Below, piece after piece: positions 54,104 through 62,880 of a stretch of 64,000 nucleotides of DNA. Source of the stretch: Roseateles_B sp041912595. GTDB taxonomy: Bacteria > Pseudomonadota > Gammaproteobacteria > Burkholderiales > Burkholderiaceae_C. Made by a program: the position numbers and the translations under genes. The notes beneath the pieces were generated by a model that made no database searches, was not told where the DNA came from, and worked only from the letters and a program-made list of their open reading frames with translations. Numbering within the stretch: the first letter of the stretch is position 1; every line of letters begins with the position of its first letter. Location of the stretch: the NCBI GenBank assembly GCA_041912595.1, contig JAYRMR010000017.1:29828-93827 (forward strand). Reading direction: 5' to 3'.

Positions 54104-55960
54104 ATGAAGCGTAAGTTCACTTCCCGCGCAGTTCCCTCGACCCGCACGCCGCGCCTGATCGCGCTGCTGGCTCTGTCCCTCGGCGCCGTGGCGCCGGTCC
54201 TGGCGGCCGACGGTGCCGAACTCGGCAGCGCCGACGCGCTGATCCAGACCCTCCGCCAGCAGCACCAGGGGCGCCAAGCCCTGAGCGTGCAGACCGCCGA
54301 CGGCACCTCGCTGCCCGTGCTGGTGCGGGACTTCTTCGAGCAGGGCGGCCGGGTGTCCGTCTCGGGCCGCCACCGCGACAGCGAGGATTCGGTCTTCTTC
54401 CTCAAGGGCGACGGCAAGTCCCTGCGCGGCTTCCTCGTCCTGCACGGCCAGAAGAAGGCCTGGGAATACAGCACCGACGCGCGCGGCGTGGTCAGCGTCA
54501 AGCCCGTGCCGCTGAGCCGCGTCTACCCCGACCTCGACGAGGACTTCCAGCGCAGCAACCGCAGCACCGCCAGCCTGGCCCAGATCGCCGCGGCGCACCC
54601 GGTCTACAGCCCGATGGCCCTGCGCCAGGCGCCCCACATCGGCCCCTACAACAACCAGGACGTCACCAAGCTCGAGAGCAAGCCCGGCAGCCCCTATGTC
54701 TTCTACCTGAACACCGCGGCGGTGATGAGCGGCAGCACGCCGCTCAACGGCGTGACCAAGGAGAACATGTACCGGGCCTGGCAGTCGGTGGCGGACCAGT
54801 ACTCGATGCTGCAGCTCAACGTCACGACCAACAAGGCGGTCTATGACGCGGCCAAGGCGTCCAGCGTGCTGCGCACCGGCATCATCAACTTCGTCAACCA
54901 GGATGGCCGCAGCTTCGCGCCCGTCCACTCCTTCGGCACCACCTCGGCCGGCACGCTCTACCGCAACCCGGCCAGCGGCTTCGACTACGGCTACGGCATC
55001 GGCATGACCGGCGCGCATGAGGTCGGCCATCAGATGGGCATGCTGCACGACGGCGGCGGCACCGGCGGCGAGTATTACGAGGGCATCCCGGCCTACCAAT
55101 GGGGGCCCATCATGGGCAACTACTGGATGGGCGCCTCCTGGACCAACCAGCTCTTCACCTGGAGCAAGGGCGAATACAGCACGGCCAACAACCAGGAAGA
55201 CGACCTCAGGATCATGACGGTCGACGAGGGCGTGCCCTATATGGCGGACGACAACGTCAACGGCAAGCCCCTGGCCCTGCGCACGGGCGGCGAGATCAAC
55301 CCGGCCGACAACTGGGGCCAGATCGAGCGCAACACCGATACCGACGTCTTCACCTTCAGCCTCGCCAGCGCCGGCACGCTGAACCTGCGCATCGATCCCA
55401 TCGAGTACCTGCGCATGCTGGATGTGGACGCCACGATCACCACCGCCGCCGGCACGCAGGTGGCGCGCAGCAACCTCTCGGTGAACCGCTCGGCGGAGTT
55501 CGTCAACCTGAGCCTGGCGGCCGGCGACTACAAGCTCGTCATCCAGGGCGGGGCCGAGGGCACGCCGCAGAACGGCTTCTCCAAGTACAGCTCCCTGGGC
55601 TACTACGCGATGAAGGGCACGCTGAGCGCCGGCACCACGCCTTCGACCATCCCGCTGACCAGCGGCGTGGCCCTGGGCAACCAGTCGGCGTCCACGGGCA
55701 CCTGGACCTACTACACCATCCAGGTCCCGGCGGGCAGCACCAAGCTCGTCGTCAATCTCGCCGGCAGCAATGGTGACGCCGACCTCTTCGTCGGCGCCGG
55801 CCAGAAGCCCACGACGAGCAGCTATGCCTGCAAGTCCGATGGGTCCACCAGCACGGAGACCTGCACGGTCAACTCGCCGGTGGCGGGCACCTACTACGTG
55901 GGGGTGCAAGCCTATGCCACGTACAGTGCGCTCACTGTCAAGGCGACCGTGAGTCCGTGA
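54104..55960 (+). CDS. secreted zinc metalloprotease with PPC domain
   Basis: A 618-residue exported protein. The signal peptide region TRTPRLIALLALSLGAVAPV is cleaved near LAA. An N-terminal propeptide-like domain precedes the catalytic domain with the metzincin-type zinc motif HEVGHQMGMLH (from residue 305) and a later Met-turn candidate WGPIMGNYW. Two C-terminal beta-sandwich modules follow, the last being a bacterial pre-peptidase C-terminal (PPC) domain (TYYTIQVPAGSTKLVVNLAG, SNGDADLFVG). A disulfide may link CKSDGSTSTETC. It is probably released from the cell and is monocistronic. Confidence 0.88.
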   Translation: MKRKFTSRAVPSTRTPRLIALLALSLGAVAPVLAADGAELGSADALIQTLRQQHQGRQALSVQTADGTSLPVLVRDFFEQGGRVSVSGRHRDSEDSVFFLKGDGKSLRGFLVLHGQKKAWEYSTDARGVVSVKPVPLSRVYPDLDEDFQRSNRSTASLAQIAAAHPVYSPMALRQAPHIGPYNNQDVTKLESKPGSPYVFYLNTAAVMSGSTPLNGVTKENMYRAWQSVADQYSMLQLNVTTNKAVYDAAKASSVLRTGIINFVNQDGRSFAPVHSFGTTSAGTLYRNPASGFDYGYGIGMTGAHEVGHQMGMLHDGGGTGGEYYEGIPAYQWGPIMGNYWMGASWTNQLFTWSKGEYSTANNQEDDLRIMTVDEGVPYMADDNVNGKPLALRTGGEINPADNWGQIERNTDTDVFTFSLASAGTLNLRIDPIEYLRMLDVDATITTAAGTQVARSNLSVNRSAEFVNLSLAAGDYKLVIQGGAEGTPQNGFSKYSSLGYYAMKGTLSAGTTPSTIPLTSGVALGNQSASTGTWTYYTIQVPAGSTKLVVNLAGSNGDADLFVGAGQKPTTSSYACKSDGSTSTETCTVNSPVAGTYYVGVQAYATYSALTVKATVSP

Positions 55961-55970
55961 CCCCCCCCTA

Positions 55971-56024
55971 CCGGCTTCGCCGGCCCCCCAGCGGGGCGCG
56001 CGTGTAGGACCGGCAAAGCCGGAT
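55971..56024. repeat. pair of CCGGC-N3-GCCGG palindromes
   Basis: CCGGCTTCGCCGG (about 55972) and CCGGCAAAGCCGG (about 56011) lie in the gap between convergent genes, matching the unit seen near 52147. They may act as terminators for both genes. Confidence 0.55.
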
Positions 56025-56074
56025 CCTCAGGCGCCGTGCGGGGTGGCCCGCTGGCGCGGTGGTGTCGGCCTAAC

Positions 56075-56986
56075 TCAGTGCAGGAACTGCTCCAGCACCG
56101 CGGCCAGCGCTTCAGGCTGGTCGTGGTGCAGCATGTGGGCGGCGTCGTCCAGGCGGGCGCGCTGCAGCTGCGGCACGAGGGCGAGGCGGGCCTCGAAGTC
56201 CTCGCGCGGGTAGCGATCGCCCCACCACTGGCTCAGCTGGGTCTGGGCGCCTTCCACCCACAGCGTCGGGGCCTGGATGGCCTGCCAGCAGGCGAGGGCC
56301 TCGGCCTTGCGGTACAGGACGGGGTTGGTGCGCTTGTGCGCCGGGTCGCCCAGGATGTGGAACGCCCCGTCGCGCTGCTCCGACCAGTGCGGCGCCAGCC
56401 ACGCGGCCTTGGCGGGTGAGAGGCGCGGATTGGTCTTCATGAGCCGCTGCGCCACCGCCTCCAGGCTGTCGTAGGTCTTGAGCTGCTGCGGCTCCTTCAG
56501 TTCGTCCAGCCATTGCTTCAGACGCTGCGGCGCGGCCTCCGGCGAGGTCTCGGGCAGGCCGAAGCCTTCGAGGTTGACCAGCCGCCGGATGCGCTCCGGC
56601 CGCACGCCGGCATAGCTCATCACCACATTGCCGCCCATGCTGTGGCCCAGCAGGTCCACGGGGCGGCCGGGGCTGACGGCGTCCAGCAGGGCGTCGAGGT
56701 CGCCCAGGTAGTCGGGGAACCAGTAGGCGTCGCTGGCCGTCCAGTCGCTGAGCCCGAAGCCGCGCCAGTCCATGGCCACCACGTGGCGGTCCGAGGGCAG
56801 GGCGTCGACCACGAACTGGAAGGACGCCCCCACGTCCATCCAGCCGTGCAGCATCACCAGCAGCGGGCGCTCGGGCGTCTCCATCGAGGCATCGCCCCAG
56901 TGCAGCACATGGTGGTGCAGGCCGCGCAGCAGGTGCATGTCGCTGCGGAAGGGGCGGCGCTCGGGGTAGGCGGTGGCGGTGTTCAT
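56075..56986 (-). CDS. alpha/beta-hydrolase
   Basis: A 303-residue hydrolase. The oxyanion motif is LLVMLHGWMDVGASFQFVVD, the nucleophile elbow is DLLGHSMGGNVVMSYAG (Ser in GHSMGG), and the acid is probably in LWVEGAQTQL. The histidine is in DDAAHMLHHDQPEAL. It resembles Ser-hydrolase epoxide/ester hydrolases, with no specific substrate evident. It has no signal peptide. Confidence 0.9.
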   Translation of the reverse strand: MNTATAYPERRPFRSDMHLLRGLHHHVLHWGDASMETPERPLLVMLHGWMDVGASFQFVVDALPSDRHVVAMDWRGFGLSDWTASDAYWFPDYLGDLDALLDAVSPGRPVDLLGHSMGGNVVMSYAGVRPERIRRLVNLEGFGLPETSPEAAPQRLKQWLDELKEPQQLKTYDSLEAVAQRLMKTNPRLSPAKAAWLAPHWSEQRDGAFHILGDPAHKRTNPVLYRKAEALACWQAIQAPTLWVEGAQTQLSQWWGDRYPREDFEARLALVPQLQRARLDDAAHMLHHDQPEALAAVLEQFLH

Positions 56987-57093
56987 GGCGGCGACTCTAG
57001 CGGTTTGCGGCAGGGGCTGCTGTCCGGGCCGGGACAAGCCCCGCGGATCCGGTGGCCGCCCCCGGCGGCGCCGGGCTCGGCCAGAATCCCGCC

Positions 57094-57585
57094 ATGCAGA
57101 CACAGACCTTCCCCATCCGCCCCGCCGAGCCCCGCGACCTCACGGCCATCGTCGGCCTCATCCGCGAGCTGGCGGACTTCGAACAGCTCACTCACCTGCT
57201 GCAGGTGGACGAGGAGCGGCTGCGGCCGCATCTGTTCGGCCCGCAGCCCAAGGCCGAGGCCATCGTGGCCGAGGACGACAGCGGCCAGGTCGTGGCCTTC
57301 GCGCTCTTCTTCCACAATTTCTCGACCTTCCTGGCCCAGCCCGGGCTCTACCTGGAAGATCTCTACGTGCAGCCCGCGCACCGAGGCACGGGCCTGGGGC
57401 GGCAGCTGCTGACGCATCTGGCGCAGCTGGCCGTGGCCCGCGGCTGCGGGCGCTTCGAATGGAGCGTGCTGGACTGGAACCAGCGCGCCATCGGCTTCTA
57501 TGAGGGCATGGGCGCCACGGTGATGCCGGACTGGCGCATCTGCCGCCTCAGCGGCGAGGCGCTCCAGGCCTTGGGCAAGACCTGA
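57094..57585 (+). CDS. GNAT-family N-acetyltransferase
   Basis: A 163-residue protein with the GNAT core: FPIRPAEPRDLTAIVGLIRE at the start, the acetyl-CoA loop YLEDLYVQPAHRGTGLGRQL and FEWSVLDWNQRAIGFYEGMG near the end. It resembles diamine or thialysine acetyltransferases (SAT1-like). Its last codons (LGKT, stop) lie inside a copy of the dispersed 14-mer. Confidence 0.92.
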   Translation: MQTQTFPIRPAEPRDLTAIVGLIRELADFEQLTHLLQVDEERLRPHLFGPQPKAEAIVAEDDSGQVVAFALFFHNFSTFLAQPGLYLEDLYVQPAHRGTGLGRQLLTHLAQLAVARGCGRFEWSVLDWNQRAIGFYEGMGATVMPDWRICRLSGEALQALGKT

Positions 57586-57589
57586 CCCC
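57573..57589 (+). repeat. dispersed repeat copy GGGCAAGACCTGACCCC
   Basis: Exact copy spanning the stop codon of the GNAT gene, which ends within the repeat (AAG ACC TGA). Confidence 0.75.
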
Positions 57590-57606
57590 GGCGCGGCCGG
57601 AAAGCT

Positions 57607-57948
57607 TCAGAGCCAGGCCTTGAGCCGCTCCGGCGGGCGTGCGATGAGCGCCTGCTCGCCACGCACGACGATGGGGCGCTGCAGCAGCTGCGGGTGGTGC
57701 AGGAGGGCGTCGAGCAGCTGGTCGTCGCCGAGCGAGGGGTCGGACAGGCCCAGCTCCTCATAGACGGCCTCGCTGCTGCGCAGCAGCTCGCGCACGGGCA
57801 GGCCCAGCTGGCGCACCAGTGCCTTCAGCGTGCCGAGATCGGGCGGGGTCTTGAGGTACTCGATGACCTCGGGCGCCTGGCCGGCCTCCTGCAGCAACGC
57901 AAGGGCTTCGCGGGACTTGGAGCAGCGGGGATTGTGGAAGATCTTCAT
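57607..57948 (-). CDS. ArsC-like arsenate reductase (Spx/glutaredoxin-coupled family)
   Basis: A 113-residue protein, MKIFHNPRCSKSREALALLQ with the single redox Cys in NPRCSKSR, then EYLKTPPDLGTLKALVRQLG and LQRPIVVRGEQALIARPPE, whose arginines bind arsenate in the family. It could reduce arsenate with glutathione/glutaredoxin, or act as an Spx-like YffB protein. No ars operon is nearby, so a general thiol role is equally likely. Confidence 0.85.
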   Translation of the reverse strand: MKIFHNPRCSKSREALALLQEAGQAPEVIEYLKTPPDLGTLKALVRQLGLPVRELLRSSEAVYEELGLSDPSLGDDQLLDALLHHPQLLQRPIVVRGEQALIARPPERLKAWL

Positions 57949-58083
57949 GATCGCGGGGCAGGAGCGGAGGCTGCGGGTGCAAAAGAGGAAGTGTAGGCCG
58001 CCGGGCCTCGGGGAATCCATGAGCGCCGCGACGGAGCCGCTCGCTAGCATCCAACGCTCGATCGCTTGACGCAAGGAGGGCCC

Positions 58084-59826
58084 ATGGCCCAGGTCCTGGA
58101 CGCTGCCGCCGAACGTGGGCGGTCCCCGGAAATCGCGGGGGATGCCTGGGCGGCGCTGCATGCGGGCTTTCGCTGGCAGGTGCCGCCGGACTTCAGCCTG
58201 GCCGAGGCCTGCTGCGGCCGCTGGGCCCGGGAGACGCCCGATGCGCCGGCCGTGATCTTCGAGGGCGAAAGCGGCAGCCGCGCCTGCTACAGCTACGGTC
58301 AGCTGCAGCGGGCGGCGAACCGGCTGTCCAACGCGCTCGCGCGACGCGGCGTGCGGGCGGGCGAGCGCGTGGCCCTGATCCTGCCTCAGCGCTTCGAGAC
58401 GGCCGTCGCCCACATCGCCATCCACCAGCTGGGCGCGGTGGCGGTGCCGCTGTCCCTGCTCTTCGGCCCCGAGGCCCTGCAGTACCGGCTGCAGGACAGC
58501 GGCGCCGTGCTCGCCATCGCCGAGGGCAGCGTGCTGCCCGCCTTGCGCGGCCTGCGCGACAGCTGCCCGGCCCTGCGCGAGCTCATCGCGGTGGGCGAGG
58601 GCGCCGGCGCCGGCGAGAGCGCCTGGATGGACGCGCTGCAGGCCGAGGACGCGCGCTTCACCGCCCTGGCCACCCACGCCGACGCGGCGGCCGTCCTGAT
58701 CTACACCAGTGGCACCACCGGGCCGCCCAAGGGCGCGCTCATCCCGCAGCGGGCGCTCATCGGCAACCTCAGCGGCTTCGTGGCCAGCCAGAACTGGTTC
58801 GGCTTCGATCCCTTCGATGCGAGCCGCCGCAGCGAGGCCGTGTTCTGGTCTCCCGCCGACTGGGCCTGGACCGGCGGCCTCATGGACGCGCTGCTGCCCA
58901 CGCTCTACTTCGGTCGCCCGATCGTGGCCTTCCAGGGCCGCTTCTCGCCGCAGCGCGCCTTCGATCTGATGCAGCGCCACGGCGTGACGCACACCTTCCT
59001 CTTCCCGACGGCGCTCAAGGCCATGATGAAGGCCGTGCCCGAGCCGCGCCGGCATTACCGCCTGCAGCTGGCGGCCGTGATGAGCGCCGGTGAAGCTGTG
59101 GGCGATGCGGTCTTCCGCTGGTGCGAGGACGCGCTGGGTGTCACCGTCAACGAGATGTTCGGGCAGACGGAGATCAACTACGTGGTGGGCAACTGCAGCC
59201 GCCTGTGGCCCGCGCGGCCGGGCAGCATGGGGCGCGCCTATCCGGGGCACCGCGTGGCGGTGATCGACGACGCAGGCAAGACCTGCCCCCCGGGCGTGCC
59301 GGGCGATGTGGCGGTGCACCGGCGCGATGTGCACGGCGACCCGGATCCCGTCTTCTTCCTGGGCTACTGGCGGCGCGACGACGCTACCGCCGCCAAGTTC
59401 ACGGGCGACCCGGCGGACAGCTGGTGCCGAACGGGGGACACGGCGGTGATGGATGCCGAGGGCTATCTCTGGTACCAGGGGCGCAGCGACGACGTCTTCA
59501 AGTCCGCCGGCTACCGCATCGGCCCGAGCGAGATCGAGAACTGCCTCGTCAAGCATCCGGCCGTCGCCAATGCGGCGGTGGTGCCCAAGCCGGATGTCGA
59601 ACGTGGTGCGCTGGTGAAGGCCTTCGTCGTGCTGGCGCCGGGCCATGTGGGCGACGCGGCCCTCGTCGAGGCGCTGCAGTCCCTGGTGAAGGGGCAGCTC
59701 GCGCCCTACGAATACCCCAAAGAGATCGAGTTCATCGAGGCCCTGCCCATGACCACCACGGGCAAGGTGCAGCGCGGGGTGCTGCGCAAGCTGGAGGAGC
59801 AGCGCGCCGAGCGCACGGCCGGCTGA
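58084..59826 (+). CDS. acyl-CoA synthetase (AMP-binding family, medium-chain type)
   Basis: A 580-residue adenylating enzyme. The P-loop is LIYTSGTTGPPKGALIPQRA, with further motifs in VNEMFGQTEINYVVGNC, WCRTGDTAVMDAEGYLWYQG and RSDDVFKSAGYRIGPSEIEN. The catalytic Lys is in TTTGKVQRGVLRKLEE at the end. It activates a carboxylic acid to its CoA thioester through an acyl-AMP. The length and motifs fit the acetyl/medium-chain acyl-CoA synthetases; the substrate is unknown. It is divergent from the ArsC-like gene. Confidence 0.93.
   Translation: MAQVLDAAAERGRSPEIAGDAWAALHAGFRWQVPPDFSLAEACCGRWARETPDAPAVIFEGESGSRACYSYGQLQRAANRLSNALARRGVRAGERVALILPQRFETAVAHIAIHQLGAVAVPLSLLFGPEALQYRLQDSGAVLAIAEGSVLPALRGLRDSCPALRELIAVGEGAGAGESAWMDALQAEDARFTALATHADAAAVLIYTSGTTGPPKGALIPQRALIGNLSGFVASQNWFGFDPFDASRRSEAVFWSPADWAWTGGLMDALLPTLYFGRPIVAFQGRFSPQRAFDLMQRHGVTHTFLFPTALKAMMKAVPEPRRHYRLQLAAVMSAGEAVGDAVFRWCEDALGVTVNEMFGQTEINYVVGNCSRLWPARPGSMGRAYPGHRVAVIDDAGKTCPPGVPGDVAVHRRDVHGDPDPVFFLGYWRRDDATAAKFTGDPADSWCRTGDTAVMDAEGYLWYQGRSDDVFKSAGYRIGPSEIENCLVKHPAVANAAVVPKPDVERGALVKAFVVLAPGHVGDAALVEALQSLVKGQLAPYEYPKEIEFIEALPMTTTGKVQRGVLRKLEEQRAERTAG
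59274..59288 (+). repeat. variant copy of the dispersed repeat
   Basis: GGCAAGACCTGCCCCCC differs from the dispersed 14-mer by one base (A to C) and lies within the acyl-CoA synthetase gene, in frame as AGKTCPPG. Confidence 0.4.
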
Positions 59827-59829
59827 GGC

Positions 59830-60528
59830 TCAGCGGTCCCGCATCGAGGCGTGCGCGCCCTTGCGTCCGCTGGGTTCCGGCGGCGGCGGTGCGGCCGGCG
59901 GCGGATTGCCCTTGGCGCACTTGCCGCTGGCCTCGGCCAGCAGGTAGAAGGGGGCGCTCAGCAGGCCCATGCCGCCCCCGGCGTACTGGCCCTTGCCGCA
60001 GTCGCCGTAGCCGGCCTGCTGGATCTTGCGCCCCAGCTTCTCACTGCTGCTCACGCCGACCTCCTGGCCCTGCGCTTCCGCGTGGCGCTCGGCGCTGAGC
60101 GGCTCATGCGCGGATTGCCGCAGCGCGTTGCGCGTGGCAGCGCTGTCCAGCAGGCGTTCGCGAGGCCCGGACGCGGCGGGCGTGGACGGCAGCGCGAGGC
60201 TCGCCGGCACTTCCGCGGTGGTGGCCGGTGGCGGCGGGGCCTCGGTCGGCTGCGGCGTGGGGGACGTGCGGGGCGGGGCGTCGGGCGGCGCCGGGCGATC
60301 GATGGCGCGGCGCTCGGTGACGGGGCGGGCCGTCACGGGCGGCGTCACGGCCTGCACCCGGCGATCGGGCAGCAGCAGCACGGTGACGCGCCTCGCCTCG
60401 GGGGCCGGCTCCGCCCGGCGCTTCGAGAGCCCCCATTGCAGGCCGCCCAGCAGGATCGCATGCAGCGAGATGACCAGCAGAGTCAGCGGCCACCGGCGGG
60501 GCGGGGCGGGGAGCGAGGCGTGTTCCAT
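59830..60528 (-). CDS. proline-rich membrane-anchored protein, TonB-like N-terminus
   Basis: A 232-residue protein with one N-terminal helix (WPLTLLVISLHAILLGGLQW) and a long Pro/Ala/Thr-rich periplasmic stretch reminiscent of TonB. A conserved-looking C-terminal block follows (QQAGYGDCGKGQYAGGGMGL, LSAPFYLLAEASGKCAKG) with two cysteines likely to form a disulfide. The TonB energy-transducing C-terminal fold is not evident. It is convergent with the acyl-CoA synthetase gene (3-bp gap). The function is unknown. Confidence 0.65.
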   Translation of the reverse strand: MEHASLPAPPRRWPLTLLVISLHAILLGGLQWGLSKRRAEPAPEARRVTVLLLPDRRVQAVTPPVTARPVTERRAIDRPAPPDAPPRTSPTPQPTEAPPPPATTAEVPASLALPSTPAASGPRERLLDSAATRNALRQSAHEPLSAERHAEAQGQEVGVSSSEKLGRKIQQAGYGDCGKGQYAGGGMGLLSAPFYLLAEASGKCAKGNPPPAAPPPPEPSGRKGAHASMRDR

Positions 60529-60547
60529 CGGCAGGCGCGGTCGGTGC

Positions 60548-60784
60548 TCAGGCGGATTCGTCGGGGTCGATCGGCTCGGGGCCGGGCTCGTAGGCCAGCA
60601 GCTCGCCGGGCTGGCAGTCCAGCTCGCGGCAGATGCGGGCCAGGGTGTCGAAGCGCACGCCCTTGACCTTGCCGGACTTCAGCAGCGAGAGATTGGCCTC
60701 GGTGATGCCCACCCGCTCCGCCAGCTCCTTGGAGCGCATCTTGCGGCGGGCCAGCATGAGGTCCAGGGTGACGACGATGGGCAT
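60548..60784 (-). CDS. Cro/CI-type HTH regulator (YozG-like)
   Basis: A 78-residue DNA-binding protein, MPIVVTLDLMLARRKMRSKE then LAERVGITEANLSLLKSGKV and FDTLARICRELDCQPGELLA. This is the short YozG/Xre type. Its ATG overlaps the stop of the DUF2975 gene by one base (TGATG). The DUF2975-HTH pair is a recurrent two-gene unit in bacteria in which the membrane protein is thought to modulate the regulator. Confidence 0.9.
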   Translation of the reverse strand: MPIVVTLDLMLARRKMRSKELAERVGITEANLSLLKSGKVKGVRFDTLARICRELDCQPGELLAYEPGPEPIDPDESA

Positions 60785-61353
60785 CAGACGAACTCCGCGT
60801 TCTCCTGCGCCACCCGCACGGACTCGCGCATGATGCGCGCCATGGCCACGAGCACGAGGCCCAACATCAGCAGGGCGTAGTGGTCCGAGTTGATAGCGAC
60901 CAGCAGCTGGCGCTGCCCCGGCGGGTTGTGCCAGCTCAGGGCCAGCACGGCCAGGGTGTGGCTCAGGGGGCGCGCCGCCGCCAGCGTCAGAAGGCCCCAG
61001 CCCAGCCATTGCAGGTGGCGCACCGAGGCGAGGTCGAACACACGGCCGGCCGCGTAGTGCCCGAAGAGCCGCCACACATGCCACAGCAGCATCAGCCCGG
61101 CCACCAGCGGCAGGCTCAGCGAGACCCACAGCACGGCCAGCGTCAGCCCGTCGGGCGTGCGGTAGGGCAGCTCGGGCATGACCTCGTGCAGCACGTACTC
61201 GATCATCAGCCCCGGCGCCCAAGCCAGCTGGACGGCGTACTGCAGCAGCCCGCAGGCCCCGAGCAGGGCCAGGATCTGCACGGCACGCGCCAGGCCCTTC
61301 ATCGAGAAGGGGCCGGCGGGCGGCGCGGAATGCGGGCTTGGAGAGGCAGCCAT
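60784..61353 (-). CDS. DUF2975 membrane protein
   Basis: A 189-residue membrane protein with four helices: RAVQILALLGACGLLQYAVQ, LTLAVLWVSLSLPLVAGLML, WGLLTLAAARPLSHTLAVLA and YALLMLGLVLVAMARIM. AAGRVFDLASVRHLQWLGWG is characteristic of DUF2975. It is partnered with the downstream HTH gene. The AT-rich upstream gap (61360-61400) contains a CAATTAATTG palindrome at 61389-61398 that could be the autoregulatory operator. Confidence 0.88.
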   Translation of the reverse strand: MAASPSPHSAPPAGPFSMKGLARAVQILALLGACGLLQYAVQLAWAPGLMIEYVLHEVMPELPYRTPDGLTLAVLWVSLSLPLVAGLMLLWHVWRLFGHYAAGRVFDLASVRHLQWLGWGLLTLAAARPLSHTLAVLALSWHNPPGQRQLLVAINSDHYALLMLGLVLVAMARIMRESVRVAQENAEFV

Positions 61354-61388
61354 CGATCGGTCCAGAGTCTGAAATTATTGTATGACAG

Positions 61389-61398
61389 CAATTAATTG
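61389..61398. promoter_or_regulatory. CAATTAATTG palindrome upstream of the DUF2975-HTH unit
   Basis: A perfect 10-bp palindrome in an AT-rich patch between the DUF2975 start and the ybaK stump. It is a candidate operator for the Cro-type regulator. Confidence 0.35.
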
Positions 61399-61478
61399 AT
61401 GTGGAGGTGAAATTCGTCAGGGCGGGCTGCGACGCTGAGGCACACTTCCGGGCTTGCCTTGATCGCGACCGTCTGCGC

Positions 61479-61565
61479 ATGTCCAAGAAGTCCTCCCACG
61501 TCAGCGAAACCCTCGCCACCCAATGCCTGCGCCGCCATGGCGTCGCGTTCACCGAGCATGTCTAC
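61479..61565 (+). pseudogene. ybaK: 5' stump of ybaK (Cys-tRNA(Pro)/Cys-tRNA(Cys) deacylase)
   Basis: The ATG at 61479 opens MSKKSSHVSETLATQCLRRH, then GVAFTEHVY, the N-terminus of the YbaK deacylase of Burkholderiales. After about 29 codons the reading continues AMRKPGKHLMQNG, which no longer fits the family, and the whole catalytic domain is missing. It marks the edge of an inserted or rearranged segment. Confidence 0.75.
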
Positions 61566-61726
61566 GCTATGCGGAAGCCGGGAAAGCACTTGATGCAAAA
61601 TGGACTGGCGTATGATCCGACTACATGGAAGTCGAAAATCACACTACGGATAAGGCGGCAGACTATCCGTACCGAGTCGTATACGCGTCCCCCGGTTTTC
61701 TTGAAGAGTGAATCGCCCCGGGTTTC

Positions 61727-62602
61727 CTAGACACCCGTGAGCCCTTGGGAATGGCGTCGTTCGAACTCTACCGGCGAAGTGCCGCCGGCCGTCCCGTGAC
61801 GCCGCTTGGGGTTGTAGAACATCTCGATGTAGTTGAAGACATCGGCCCGCGCATCGTTGCGGGTCGCATAGATTTGCCGACGGATGCGCTCGCGCTTGAG
61901 CAGTTGGAAGAAACTCTCGGCCACGGCGTTGTCGTGGCAGTTGCCGCGCCGGCTCATGCTGCTGACCAGATTGTGATCGCGCAGGAACGTCTGCCACTCG
62001 TGCCCTGTGAACTGACAGCCCTGATCTGAGTGCACCATGACCGGCTGCTGCGGCTGGCGCCGCCACAACGCCATCAGCAGTGCATCCAAGACGAGACTAG
62101 TGTCGATGCGGCTGCCCATGGACCAGCCCACCACCTGGCGCGAGAACAGATCGACCACGACGGCCAAGTACAGCCAGCCCTCGTGGGTCCGGATGTAGGT
62201 GATGTCGGTCACCCAGGACTGATTCGGCTCGGTCGTCGTGAACTGGCGTTGCAGATGGTTTGGCGCAACCACGGCAGGCTTGCCGCCGCGCGCGCCGGGC
62301 CGGCGCCGATAGCCCGTCTGCGAGCGCAGCCCTTCGAGCTTGAGCAGCCGCGCCACGCGATGCTTGCCGCAGCGCTCGCCCAGGTCGCGCATGTCCAGCG
62401 TCAACTTGCGATAGCCGTACACGCCGCCGCTCTCCAGCCAGGCCTGCTTGAGCAGGCCCGTCAGACGCTGGTCGTCTTTGGCCCTCGGGCTCTGTGGCTC
62501 GGCCTTCCAGGCGTAGTAGCCGCTGGGGTGCACCTGCATCACCTTGCACATGCGCCGCACGCTGTGCTGCTGCTCGTGGCGCTTGATGAACGCGTACTTC
62601 AC
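61727..62602 (-). CDS. IS3-family transposase OrfB (DDE integrase domain)
   Basis: A 291-residue reading with an HTH_21-type N-terminus (RRMCKVMQVHPSGYYAWKAE) and the rve integrase core. The DDE residues are in SWVTDITYIRTHEGW (D), MVHSDQGCQFTG (D) and NCHDNAVAESFFQLLKRERI (E). It is normally expressed as an OrfAB fusion by -1 frameshifting at the A6G run (62632-62638). It overlaps orfA. Confidence 0.96.
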   Translation of the reverse strand: MKYAFIKRHEQQHSVRRMCKVMQVHPSGYYAWKAEPQSPRAKDDQRLTGLLKQAWLESGGVYGYRKLTLDMRDLGERCGKHRVARLLKLEGLRSQTGYRRRPGARGGKPAVVAPNHLQRQFTTTEPNQSWVTDITYIRTHEGWLYLAVVVDLFSRQVVGWSMGSRIDTSLVLDALLMALWRRQPQQPVMVHSDQGCQFTGHEWQTFLRDHNLVSSMSRRGNCHDNAVAESFFQLLKRERIRRQIYATRNDARADVFNYIEMFYNPKRRHGTAGGTSPVEFERRHSQGLTGV

Positions 62603-62880
62603 CCGGACTGCTTGGCAAAGTACGCTGCGGCCTTTTTTAGGATGTCGCGCTCCTCGGTCACGCGCTTGAGCTCAGCCTTCAGGCGGCGCAGCTCTTCGGC
62701 CTGCGAGGCTTGCGCCTGGAGTTCCGGCTTGGGCACGCCATAGACCTTGATCCACTTGTACAGGCTGTGCTGGCTGACGCCGATCCGCGATGACACCTCG
62801 GCCACCTTGTGGCCTCGCTCCGTGATCTGCTTGACCGCCTCAATCTTGAATTCTTCGGGGTAGGGTTGACTGATCTTCAT
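62599..62880 (-). CDS. IS3-family transposase OrfA (HTH)
   Basis: A 93-residue protein, MKISQPYPEEFKIEAVKQIT, then KVAEVSSRIGVSQHSLYKWI (HTH) and a leucine-zipper-like LRRLKAELKRVTEERDILKK. AGGAGGTG lies five bases before the ATG. The AAAAAAG slip site near its 3' end allows fusion with OrfB. Confidence 0.95.
   Translation of the reverse strand: MKISQPYPEEFKIEAVKQITERGHKVAEVSSRIGVSQHSLYKWIKVYGVPKPELQAQASQAEELRRLKAELKRVTEERDILKKAAAYFAKQSG

Noticed and set aside
57607..57948. Arsenic-resistance locus
   Set aside because: Only one ArsC-like gene is present, with no arsR, arsB or acr3; it may be an Spx-like thiol protein.
61401..61730. 109-codon frame read as one gene
   Set aside because: It joins the ybaK stump to unrelated sequence and the IS end; not a real gene.
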